A stretch of 36,073 nucleotides of DNA from CAZXVW01 sp964644025 (GTDB taxonomy: Bacteria; Acidobacteriota; Terriglobia; Bryobacterales; Bryobacteraceae), in assembly GCA_964644025.1 (NCBI GenBank), contig CAZXVW010000019.1, positions 1 to 36,073 on the forward strand. Reading direction: 5' to 3'. Each line of letters begins with the position of its first letter. The stretch's first letter is position 1. The notes beneath the pieces were generated by a model, which saw only the letters and a program-made list of their open reading frames with translations, was not told the origin of the DNA and made no database searches. A program made the translations under genes and the position numbers. Positions 8,554 to 15,333 of the stretch are shown piece after piece.

Positions 8554-9930
8554 ATGCCAACCGAGGAAGAGGCCCAGCCGGCCTTGATGGACCCATATTC
8601 CTACGACTCCGAACAGGTGGCTGAGCCGCCGCGGACGTTGTTCGGAATCCTGCGGCGCATCGGGCCCGGGATGATCCTGGCAGCGTCCATCGTAGGGTCC
8701 GGCGAGCTGATCGCCACCACGACGCTGGGCGCCGAGGTTGGCTACGTGGCCCTCTGGGCGATCCTGCTGAGTTGCATTCTGAAACCGGCCATCCAAGCCG
8801 AGATCGGCCGGCACAGCGTGGCCACCGGTGAAACCGGCCTGGCCGGCTTCAATCACGTTCCCGGCCCACGGGTGGGAGTGAACTGGATCGTCTGGGGCTG
8901 GGCGCTGATGATCCTGATGACGCGGTTCCAGATCGGCGCCATGTTCGGCGGCGTGGCCCAGGCGCTGAACATCGCGTTCCCGAGCATCCCGGTGAATCTC
9001 TGGGTGCTGGGCTTGCTGGTGCTGACGCTGGCGCTGTTGCTGGGTGGCGGCTATGAACGGATCGAAGGGCTGGCGACCGTCAAGGTCGCCTTGTTCAGCA
9101 TGCTGACAGTGCTGTGCGCGGTTTTGCTGACGCGCCATCCCGGCGACTTCTCGTGGGGAAAGATACTGGACGGGCTGCGCTTCCAGTTGCCGCGAGGCGG
9201 GCTGGCCAGCGCCGTGGCGGTGTTCGGCATCACCGGGGTCGGCGCCTCGGAACTGTTCATGTACCCGTACTGGTGCGTGGAAAAGGGCTACGCCCGCTTC
9301 GCCGGCAAACAGGAACCCACGGCAGCCTGGAAGAGGCGGGCCATGGGCTGGATTCACGTCATGCACGTGGACATCCTGGTCTCGATGTTTATCTACACGG
9401 CGGCTACGGTGGCCTTTTTCTTGCTCGGCGCCGGGGTCCTCCACACCCGCGGGATGGTTCCCTCGGCGAACGACATGATCCCGGTGCTGTCGAAAATGTA
9501 CACGGAGACTCTCGGCCACTGGGCGCTCTGGTTGTTCTACCCGGGAGCGATCGCCACCCTCTACGGTACGATCTTCGCGGCCACGGCGGCCGAATCCCGG
9601 ATCGCAGCCGATCTGTGCCGCCTGCTCGGGCTGTTCCGGGCCGATGACTACCGGACGCGGGTGCGCTACCGGCGAAAGTTCGTCTGGATCCTCACGGCGA
9701 TCGGAGCGGGCCTGTTCCTCATCTTTCAATCGCCGGTGACGATGGTGAAAGTGGGCGGGATCTCGCAGGCGATCATGCTGCCGGTCATCTCCATCGGAGC
9801 CCTGTATATGCGCTACCGGCGCCTGCCGAAGGAAGTTCTGCCAAAGAAATGGATCACGGTCGCGCTGTGGGCCGCGTGCGTCATCACCGGTTGTCTGATG
9901 CTGTATTACCTGGGGCTGACGTTGCGATAG
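8554..9930 (+). CDS. Nramp-related membrane transporter with non-canonical metal site
   Basis: A 458-residue, about 11-12-helix protein of the Nramp/SLC11 fold. TM1 reads GPGMILAASIVGSGELIATT. Aligned with the canonical GPG-x8-DPGN of Nramp, the metal-binding Asp-Pro-Gly-Asn is G48-S-G-E51 here. The TM6 MPH motif is also gone: the region reads GVGASELFMYPYWCVEKG. In classical Nramps these residues bind Mn or Fe, so the substrate here may be another ion, or the protein may not move transition metals. The overall fold assignment is firmer than the substrate. The N-terminal 35 residues are polar. The start ATG at 8554 lies 10 bases after a large inverted repeat, with only a weak ribosome site. 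A second non-canonical homologue is at 29124-30389. Confidence 0.82.
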   Translation: MPTEEEAQPALMDPYSYDSEQVAEPPRTLFGILRRIGPGMILAASIVGSGELIATTTLGAEVGYVALWAILLSCILKPAIQAEIGRHSVATGETGLAGFNHVPGPRVGVNWIVWGWALMILMTRFQIGAMFGGVAQALNIAFPSIPVNLWVLGLLVLTLALLLGGGYERIEGLATVKVALFSMLTVLCAVLLTRHPGDFSWGKILDGLRFQLPRGGLASAVAVFGITGVGASELFMYPYWCVEKGYARFAGKQEPTAAWKRRAMGWIHVMHVDILVSMFIYTAATVAFFLLGAGVLHTRGMVPSANDMIPVLSKMYTETLGHWALWLFYPGAIATLYGTIFAATAAESRIAADLCRLLGLFRADDYRTRVRYRRKFVWILTAIGAGLFLIFQSPVTMVKVGGISQAIMLPVISIGALYMRYRRLPKEVLPKKWITVALWAACVITGCLMLYYLGLTLR

Positions 9931-9942
9931 TCCCAGATCCGT

Positions 9943-10012
9943 CGGGGAGAGCAGGTCTCTGTTACCCAGCGTACTAGGATTTCTCTGAAAGTTGACGTCT
10001 CGCTCTCTCCCC
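9943..10012. repeat. Imperfect inverted repeat related to 8477-8543
   Basis: CGGGGAGAGC at 9943-9952 is nearly complementary to GCTCTCTCCCC at 10002-10012 (two extra bases). The text after the left arm, AGGTCTCTGTTACCC, resembles the GGGTCTGTACCC arm of the element at 8530-8543. The transporter gene is therefore bracketed by two members of one family. Confidence 0.5.
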
Positions 10013-10099
10013 ATCCGTGGCAAATTGGAATCAGGGAATTCTGGATGGAGTTCTCAAGTTGGGCACGCGCCTCCCCGAGAGCGCAGCGTGCCGGCCGGT

Positions 10100-10199
10100 N
10101 NNNNNNNNNNNNNNNNNNNNNNNNNNNNNNNNNNNNNNNNNNNNNNNNNNNNNNNNNNNNNNNNNNNNNNNNNNNNNNNNNNNNNNNNNNNNNNNNNNN
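10100..10199. other. Assembly gap of 100 N
   Basis: Exactly 100 ambiguous bases, a length commonly used for gaps of unknown size between scaffolded contigs. The true distance and content are unknown. The two sides of the window should be treated as linked only by scaffolding. Confidence 0.98.
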
Positions 10200-10210
10200 G
10201 CCGGTTTTTT
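10200..10210 (+). terminator. Possible right half of an intrinsic terminator
   Basis: The first bases after the gap read GCCGG followed by six T, then CTTTT. This looks like the descending arm and T-tract of a plus-strand terminator whose left arm would lie in the gap. It cannot be confirmed without the missing sequence. Confidence 0.3.
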
Positions 10211-10243
10211 CTTTTGTAATCAGCGGTTTGCGGCGCTAGCTGC

Positions 10244-11158
10244 TCAGTGGAACAGGAGCACGTCCGGCCGGATGCGATGGTCCGTCTCACTGCAGGGGCC
10301 GCACTCGCTGCGGTAGCCTTTCCAGGCCGCTTTCACCGCCCTAGGGATCAGCACCGGGTGATCCGGGGCGTGGTAGGCGGAGACGGCCAGTCGCGGTCGG
10401 TATCGTGCTAGCGTCTGCCGCCCACCCGTGATCGCCCTCGGTTCGGCGCCTTCTATATCCATTTTGATGAAATCGACGCGCGGAAGATTCAACTCTTTTA
10501 CCAAGTTGTCAATCGTGGTGAGGGGCACATGGGTCACGCTGCGCCAGCTATCGCGATGAATGAGGAAGCTGGCCGCCCCGGTATTGTCCGGGTCCACGTA
10601 GAGGGTCAACGTGGTGTCGGAGTCCCAGACGCCCTTTGGATACAGGATCACGCGGCCGCGGGCGATCTCGTCAGAGAGGTTACGCCGCAGGCACTCGATG
10701 TTGATGGGGGCAGGCTCGATGGAGACCACAAGCTTTGCGCCGGCGGCCAGCGCCACCCGGGTGAAGACGCCGACGTTGGCCCCGCAGTCCAGGACGATGT
10801 CGCCGGGGCGGACCGTGATGTCCCCGCGGCTGTAAATGCGTAGTTCCTGCTCGGCGAGATTGAACGGGAGAATGTAGCGGTCGCCGGCCGGGATCCAGTA
10901 ACGCCCTTTCGGGGTCTGCCAAAGCTCGAAGCCGGCGGGATCTGTTTTGAGCAGCCGGCTGGCCGCTAGGATGCGGTCCTTGGTTTCCCGCAACCGTTTC
11001 GCGTGACTGGAGGCGCGCACGGCCTGGTGAAACGGGCAGTGAGGACTGTGGCCCAGGGCCACCAGGGCCGCCAGCCGAATCGGGTCGCGAAAAGCGAACA
11101 AGAGGGCGGCAGCAGCCACTAAGGCGGCGAGGATCCCGACCCAGCGTCTGCGTTTCAT
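10244..11158 (-). CDS. Membrane-anchored FkbM-family methyltransferase
   Basis: A 304-residue protein. Residues about 6-23 form one membrane segment (GILAALVAAAALLFAF) after MKRRRW, so the enzyme is probably anchored or exported. The FkbM methyltransferase domain spans about 95-260: SAM motif I is VLDCGANVGVF (D124-C-G-A-N-V-G130), the motif II acidic residue is in SIEPA (E148), and the family block FIKMDIEGAEPRAI covers 231-243. FkbM-type enzymes O-methylate sugars or secondary metabolites; the substrate here is not shown. GAGGG lies 6 bases before the ATG. It is the last gene of the tightly spaced minus-strand run, 31 bases after the sugar isomerase gene, which is consistent with modifying a glycan precursor, though that is inference. 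Confidence 0.85.
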   Translation of the reverse strand: MKRRRWVGILAALVAAAALLFAFRDPIRLAALVALGHSPHCPFHQAVRASSHAKRLRETKDRILAASRLLKTDPAGFELWQTPKGRYWIPAGDRYILPFNLAEQELRIYSRGDITVRPGDIVLDCGANVGVFTRVALAAGAKLVVSIEPAPINIECLRRNLSDEIARGRVILYPKGVWDSDTTLTLYVDPDNTGAASFLIHRDSWRSVTHVPLTTIDNLVKELNLPRVDFIKMDIEGAEPRAITGGRQTLARYRPRLAVSAYHAPDHPVLIPRAVKAAWKGYRSECGPCSETDHRIRPDVLLFH

Positions 11159-11189
11159 CGCTTTCCCTCGGCGGGTGGCATGGCCGCTT

Positions 11190-12086
11190 TCATTCCGGCC
11201 AATAGCGCCGGATTTTCTCTTTCAAGAACTTCACGCTGCGGTGCATCTGCTCGATGCCCTCGACGCCATCTTCGATGCTGATCCAGCCGTCGAAGCCGGC
11301 GGCGGCGAGCTGGCCGAAAATGGCATCGTAATCGTTGAGGCCTTCGCCGATGGCCCCGTGCCGGAGCCGCCTGGCATAACCCGTGCTGCTGTCCTCCCGG
11401 CGAAGATCTTCCAGCGTCCCCTCGGCCAGGTAGCGGTCACTGGCGTGCATGGTGACGACGCGGTCGCGCACGCGCCGGAGCAGATCGAGGGGGTCTTCGC
11501 CGGCGAGCAGCGTGTTGCTCGGGTCGTAGTTGACCCCGAACCAGGGGGAACGGATGCGGTCGACCAGTTCGCAGAAAATGTCCATCTTCTGGGCGAACTC
11601 CGGGTATTGCCAGTAATTGTCCTTGTAATGGTTCTCCAGCACCAGCGTGATGCCGGCCTCGGCGGCGAATGGCAGGCAGGCTTCGATGCAGCCGGCGGCG
11701 TAGTCGAGACCCTGCTCGCGGGACAGCGCGGGCCGGCGCTGGCCGGAGAGCACGCGGCAATAGGCGCCCCCGAGTTCGACGGTCATGGCGATCCAGCGTT
11801 TTTCGTTCTCAATTTGCTGCCGGCGAAAAGCCGGGTCCGGGTGGGTGAAATCCGGCGAACAGCAGAACATGGGGATCACCAGGCCGTGATCGGCGGCCAT
11901 GCGGCGGGCTTCGGCGCAGGCGCCGGGGTGTTGCAGATCGAGAAATCCGGCGTAGAACTCCAGTCCTTCCACGCCGAGCGTGGCGCCCAGCTCAATCCAC
12001 TGCCGGAGCGACATCGACCCGTCTACACACAGCGGATCCATGAACGCCTTGGGGAATGCGGCCAGTTGCGGCATACCGGTCTCCAT
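11190..12086 (-). CDS. Sugar phosphate isomerase/epimerase (xylose-isomerase-like TIM barrel)
   Basis: A 298-residue TIM barrel of the AP-endonuclease-2/xylose-isomerase-like superfamily, which includes ketose 3-epimerases, UlaE-type epimerases and IolE/IolI. The usual divalent-metal quartet can be read as E151 (LENHYKDN), D188 (GVNYDPSN), H214 (VVTMHASD) and E272 (WISIEDG). An N-terminal strand VEGLEFYAGF is also typical. There is no signal peptide, so it is cytoplasmic. The ATG at 12086 comes 1 base after the stop of the dehydrogenase gene, so the two are almost certainly co-translated. The neighbours (dehydrogenase, HPS-like enzyme, PfkB kinase) make a role in catabolism of an unusual sugar likely. 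The exact substrate cannot be read from the sequence. Confidence 0.85.
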   Translation of the reverse strand: METGMPQLAAFPKAFMDPLCVDGSMSLRQWIELGATLGVEGLEFYAGFLDLQHPGACAEARRMAADHGLVIPMFCCSPDFTHPDPAFRRQQIENEKRWIAMTVELGGAYCRVLSGQRRPALSREQGLDYAAGCIEACLPFAAEAGITLVLENHYKDNYWQYPEFAQKMDIFCELVDRIRSPWFGVNYDPSNTLLAGEDPLDLLRRVRDRVVTMHASDRYLAEGTLEDLRREDSSTGYARRLRHGAIGEGLNDYDAIFGQLAAAGFDGWISIEDGVEGIEQMHRSVKFLKEKIRRYWPE

Positions 12087-12087
12087 T

Positions 12088-13116
12088 TTAGCCCGCGGGG
12101 CGCAGGACCGCCTTGACGATCTCGCCGCTGTACATTTTGCGGAACGCCGCCTGCCACTCGGCGAGCGGCCAGACGCCGCCGATCAGCGGTTCCACGTCGA
12201 GCATTCCGCCGGCGAGCAGCGAAAGGACGCGTTCCCAGACGGGCCAGTTGTGGCTGAAGCTGCCCTGGAGACGGACGTTCTTCGCCACCAGCGGGTCCAG
12301 GGAGAAGCCCAGCGGTTCCCTGCCCCAGCCGACCTTAGTGATCCAGCCAGCCGGACGGACGGCGTCCAGCGCTGTTTTCAGCGTTGCGGAAACGCCGGCC
12401 GCATCGATGACGCCATCCACCCCCAGGCCGTCGCCCGCGGCCGCCCATTCCCGGGCATTTCCGGTCAGCGGCACGCAGCCGTAGCGCCGGGCGATCTGCA
12501 GGCGCGCCCGGTCTTGTTCCAGGCCGGCGACGGCGACCACGGCGCCGCGAAGGCGCGCCACGGCGGCGCACAGCAGACCGATGGTTCCCGGCCCCAGCAC
12601 CAGCACGCGCTCCCCGGGCCGGATCGCGGAATTCACGGCCACGGCGTTGTAGGCCACCGAGCAAGGCTCGGCCAGCGCGGCCTGCTCGAACGGCACCCGC
12701 TCGGGCACCCGATGCAGGCAGCGCGCCGGCACCCGCACCCGTTGCGTCATGGCCCCGTCGACGCCGTAGCCGAAACCGAGCCGGGCGGGGTCCAGGTTGT
12801 AAAGCCCCTGGCGGGTGAGCGGGCTGTCCGGATCAATCACGGCGGCGGTCTCGCTGACCACGCGGTCGCCTTCGCGCCATCCCCGGACCCCGGAACCCAC
12901 CGCCGCGATCACGCCGCTGAATTCGTGCCCGAGAACCACCGGATAGTTCACCGGCCAACTGTGGGTGCCCATCCACTGGTGCAGGTCGCTGCCGCAAACC
13001 CCAACCGCCTGAACCGCCACCACCACTTCCCCGGCGCCGGGCTGCGGCGGAGCGACGTCCCGCAACTCGACCGAGTGCTTCTCCGGGGCGTAGTTGACGA
13101 CGGCGGGCTGCGTCAT
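12088..13116 (-). CDS. Zinc-type medium-chain alcohol/polyol dehydrogenase lacking structural-zinc cysteines
   Basis: A 342-residue medium-chain dehydrogenase. The catalytic zinc ligands are recognisable: C41 in GVCGSDLHQW, H64-E65 in LGHEFSG, and E150 in LAEP, the sorbitol/threonine-dehydrogenase-like arrangement. A Rossmann segment VLGPGTIGLLCA binds the nicotinamide cofactor. The lobe that normally carries four cysteines for a structural zinc (CGxCxxC...C) is kept in length but reads ETAAVIDPDSPLTRQGLYNL with no cysteine. It is expected to oxidise a sugar or polyol hydroxyl. The gene starts with an ATGA overlap at 13113-13116 with the HPS-like gene and ends 1 base before the isomerase gene, so the three should be made together. 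Confidence 0.88.
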   Translation of the reverse strand: MTQPAVVNYAPEKHSVELRDVAPPQPGAGEVVVAVQAVGVCGSDLHQWMGTHSWPVNYPVVLGHEFSGVIAAVGSGVRGWREGDRVVSETAAVIDPDSPLTRQGLYNLDPARLGFGYGVDGAMTQRVRVPARCLHRVPERVPFEQAALAEPCSVAYNAVAVNSAIRPGERVLVLGPGTIGLLCAAVARLRGAVVAVAGLEQDRARLQIARRYGCVPLTGNAREWAAAGDGLGVDGVIDAAGVSATLKTALDAVRPAGWITKVGWGREPLGFSLDPLVAKNVRLQGSFSHNWPVWERVLSLLAGGMLDVEPLIGGVWPLAEWQAAFRKMYSGEIVKAVLRPAG

Positions 13117-13823
13117 CGGCGGCCTCCCACCGGGACATCCCCGTAGGCATGGACCTTCTCGCAGATGAGCCGGAGGGAATCCTCGACGCGGCCGCTGGCG
13201 GCGCGAAAGGCGCCGGAGTCAATCGCCAGCGGGGCGCCGATGACCACCAGGGGCGCGCCGAGCGCGGGGGTCCGCACGGCCTGTTCGATACTCAAGCCGC
13301 CGACGGCCTGCACGGGGATGCGCACGGCGGCGACGACCTGTTCGAGCCGGTCGAGCGGGCTGGGCATCGGGTGGCCGCGGGCGGCGATGCCGCGGCGCTC
13401 GTCGTAGCCGACGTGGTGGACGATGTAATCGCAGCCCAGTTCCTCGAGCCGGCGGGCGGCGGCGACCATGTCCTCGCAGGCCAGGTTGTCACCCATCACC
13501 TTGACGCCGTAATCCCGGCCCGCCTTGACCACGGCGAGGATAGTCTCCGGGTGGGCGCGCGCCATCACGACGACGTGCGTGGCGCCCGCCCGGGCCATCA
13601 TTTCCGCTTCCAGGTAGCCGCCGTCCATGGTCTTCAGGTCGGCGACGATCGGCGTTTCGGGAAACCGTTCGCGCAACGCCCGCACCCCGCGCAATCCCTC
13701 AGCCAGGATCAACGGAGTGCCGGCCTCGAGCCAGTCGACACCGGCGCGGAGAGCCATGGTGGCGGTGTCGATTGCTTCGGCGATGCTGGTGAGATCGAGA
13801 GAAATCTGGACAATGGGACGCAT
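13113..13823 (-). CDS. HPS/KGPDC-type OMP-decarboxylase-superfamily enzyme
   Basis: A 236-residue TIM barrel of the orotidine-phosphate-decarboxylase superfamily, HUMPS branch. The catalytic and metal residues fall at the family's usual numbers: D10 (ISLDL), E33 (LEAGTP), D62, K64 and D67 (ADLKTMDGGY), D112 (MGDNLA) and H136 (VHHVGYD). 3-Keto-L-gulonate-6-phosphate decarboxylases have Glu at 112 and Arg at 139, whereas 3-hexulose-6-phosphate synthases have Asp at 112. The Asp112 and Tyr139 here make it more HPS-like. No 6-phospho-3-hexuloisomerase is nearby, so a standard ribulose-monophosphate pathway is not supported. The ATG at 13823 has GGGAG 6 bases upstream; earlier in-frame starts would overlap bshB1. 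It overlaps the dehydrogenase gene by 4 bases. Confidence 0.83.
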   Translation of the reverse strand: MRPIVQISLDLTSIAEAIDTATMALRAGVDWLEAGTPLILAEGLRGVRALRERFPETPIVADLKTMDGGYLEAEMMARAGATHVVVMARAHPETILAVVKAGRDYGVKVMGDNLACEDMVAAARRLEELGCDYIVHHVGYDERRGIAARGHPMPSPLDRLEQVVAAVRIPVQAVGGLSIEQAVRTPALGAPLVVIGAPLAIDSGAFRAASGRVEDSLRLICEKVHAYGDVPVGGRR

Positions 13824-13829
13824 ACGGTG

Positions 13830-13834
13830 CTCCC
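13830..13834 (-). promoter_or_regulatory. Ribosome binding site deciding the start at 13823
   Basis: The minus strand reads GGGAG 6 bases before the ATG at 13823. The open frame continues upstream to 14033, but that part overlaps bshB1 and shows no homology. Confidence 0.65.
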
Positions 13835-13846
13835 AATTATGGCACA

Positions 13847-13907
13847 GGCAAGCGCGGAGCGGCTTGCCGGAGAGGCGCGCCATACGGGCGTTCCGGCGCC
13901 GCGCCGG
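13847..13907. other. Two small hairpins in the largest gap of the minus-strand run
   Basis: GGCAAGC (13847-13853) pairs with GCTTGCC (13862-13868), and CCGGCG (13893-13898) pairs with CGCCGG (13902-13907). Both sit in the 91-base space between bshB1 and the HPS-like gene, the widest gap in this gene run. They could mark a processing, attenuation or termination point that separates expression of the sugar genes from the genes upstream. Confidence 0.35.
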
Positions 13908-13914
13908 CGCGGTG

Positions 13915-14658
13915 TCAGAAAGTGCGCGGGCCGAGGGCGACGATATCGTCGATGCGGAGGGTTTCCTTGACCACGAATGGTTCCCCGTACTTGACTCCGA
14001 TCTGCTGACCGTAGAAGCGGGCGATGGCGCCAAGCCGGTCGGTGATCTCCTCCCTGCCGGGGAACAAGTCCGCGGCCCCGCCGGTGCCGCCGTACTGGGA
14101 CTGGTAGCAAAACAGGGCCTCCATCCGGCGCTCGAACTGAGCGCTGATGTCCACCACGAAGGAAGGCCTCACGTCCGCGTACAGGGAAGAGTAGATGATC
14201 TTGTAGGGCCGGTGCGGCTCGGAGGAGGAGTCGAGTTTCTTCAAGCCCGCCAGGAAGCTGGCCTCGAAGCCGAGTTCGGCGGCGCGGTAGTGATCCGGGT
14301 GGCGGGCTTCCCAGTAGGGAAGAATAACCACCCGGGGGCGGAGGCGGCGAATCTTGCCAGCCAGCGTCATGCGGGCGGCGAGATGGTTTTCCAGTCGCGC
14401 GTCCGGCAACCGCAGGTTTCCCCGCCACTTCAGCCGCAGAATCTTTGCCGCCGCCTCGGCTTCCCGGAGGCGGAGTTCCGGCGATCCGCGGCTGCCCATG
14501 TCCCCGGCGGTTAGCTCCAGCGCCCCGGTGCGATACCCTTTCCCGGCCATCCGGAGCAGGGTTCCGCCGCAGGTTTGCTCGATGTCGTCGGGGTGGGCGG
14601 CGATCGCCAGCACATCCAGCGCCGGCAAATCCAGGGCTTCGGTGTCAGCGTGGCTCAT
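13915..14658 (-). CDS. bshB1: Bacillithiol biosynthesis deacetylase BshB1-like (PIG-L family)
   Basis: A 247-residue PIG-L/LmbE-type zinc deacetylase. The metal motif A-H22-P-D-D25 is in LAIAAHPDDIEQ. Several segments match the BshB1 subgroup rather than generic PIG-L: TAGDMGSRGSPELRLREAEA, YWEARHPDHYRAAELGFEAS, SFVVDISAQFERRMEAL and IGVKYGEPFVV. BshB1 removes acetate from GlcNAc-malate in bacillithiol synthesis. No bshA or bshC is seen here, so they must be elsewhere or the enzyme acts on a related GlcNAc conjugate. The ATG at 14658 is 6 bases after the rhomboid stop; a TTG at 14664 is possible but weaker. There is no clear ribosome site, so translation probably depends on the gene upstream. 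Confidence 0.88.
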   Translation of the reverse strand: MSHADTEALDLPALDVLAIAAHPDDIEQTCGGTLLRMAGKGYRTGALELTAGDMGSRGSPELRLREAEAAAKILRLKWRGNLRLPDARLENHLAARMTLAGKIRRLRPRVVILPYWEARHPDHYRAAELGFEASFLAGLKKLDSSSEPHRPYKIIYSSLYADVRPSFVVDISAQFERRMEALFCYQSQYGGTGGAADLFPGREEITDRLGAIARFYGQQIGVKYGEPFVVKETLRIDDIVALGPRTF

Positions 14659-14664
14659 CAGCAA

Positions 14665-15333
14665 TTACCACTGCAAGTCGGGCCGGTGGCGGTAACGCGG
14701 CCGCGTCCGGAGCAAGTGAATCAAAGCGATGCCCGCCAGGAATCCGCCGACGTGCGCGAACCAGGCGACGCCGCCGGCGCTGGCGGAGGAATAGGCGATG
14801 GACCCGACGCCGCTGAACAACTGGAGCACAAACCAGAACACCAGCACCAGGACCGCCGGAATCTCGATGGTCGTGATGAAGACGAAGATGAAGATCAGGG
14901 TGACGATCCGGGCGCGGGGGAATTTCACCATGTAGGCGCCCATTACCCCGGCAATGGCCCCGCTGGCGCCGATGGTGGGCAACCGCGAACCCGGGTTGAA
15001 GGCCACGTGAATCAGCCCGGCGGCCACCCCGCACAGCAGGTAAAACAGCAGGTACTTGGCGTGCCCCAGCACGTCCTCGACGTTATCGCCGAAGATCCAC
15101 AGGAACCACATGTTGCCGATCAGATGCAGCCAGCCGCCGTGGAAAAACATGGAGGTCACCAGCGAGAGGGGCTGCAGCCGGTCCGGGATCACCGCGTAGG
15201 CCGAGATCAGGTGGTTGGCCGAAAACGGGTCCAGGCTGATCTCGTAGAGGAAGATGAGGACGTTCACGGCGATCAGCCCCATGGTGACAAAGGGCGTGGA
15301 ATAGCTGGGCTGGGAATCGCGGAGGGGAATCAT
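14665..15333 (-). CDS. Rhomboid-family intramembrane serine protease
   Basis: A 222-residue polytopic protein with about six hydrophobic helices. The rhomboid dyad is present: G122-A-S124-G125 in TIGASGAIAGVMG, and H194 in WFAHVGGFLAG. The oxyanion-side motif HGGWLHLIGNMWFLWIFG gives H70 and N74. It cleaves membrane proteins within or next to their transmembrane segments; no substrate is evident. It overlaps the PfkB kinase gene by ATGA at 15330-15333 and is followed after 6 bases by bshB1, so the three appear translationally coupled although their functions look unrelated. Confidence 0.92.
   Translation of the reverse strand: MIPLRDSQPSYSTPFVTMGLIAVNVLIFLYEISLDPFSANHLISAYAVIPDRLQPLSLVTSMFFHGGWLHLIGNMWFLWIFGDNVEDVLGHAKYLLFYLLCGVAAGLIHVAFNPGSRLPTIGASGAIAGVMGAYMVKFPRARIVTLIFIFVFITTIEIPAVLVLVFWFVLQLFSGVGSIAYSSASAGGVAWFAHVGGFLAGIALIHLLRTRPRYRHRPDLQW

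Larger units (their letters stand above)
9931..10243. other. Intergenic region with repeat copy and assembly gap
   Basis: About 170 readable bases precede the N run. They contain a second copy of the inverted-repeat family (9943-10012) and no gene. After the gap, 44 bases lead to the minus-strand FkbM stop. Whatever lies in the gap is unknown. Confidence 0.7.

Noticed and set aside
8182..10023. Long minus-strand frame opposite the sulfatase end and the Nramp-like gene
   Set aside because: Gln/His/Arg-rich shadow that spans two real genes and the repeat.
13824..14033. N-terminal extension of the HPS-like gene
   Set aside because: It overlaps bshB1, lacks homology, and the start at 13823 has a good ribosome site.
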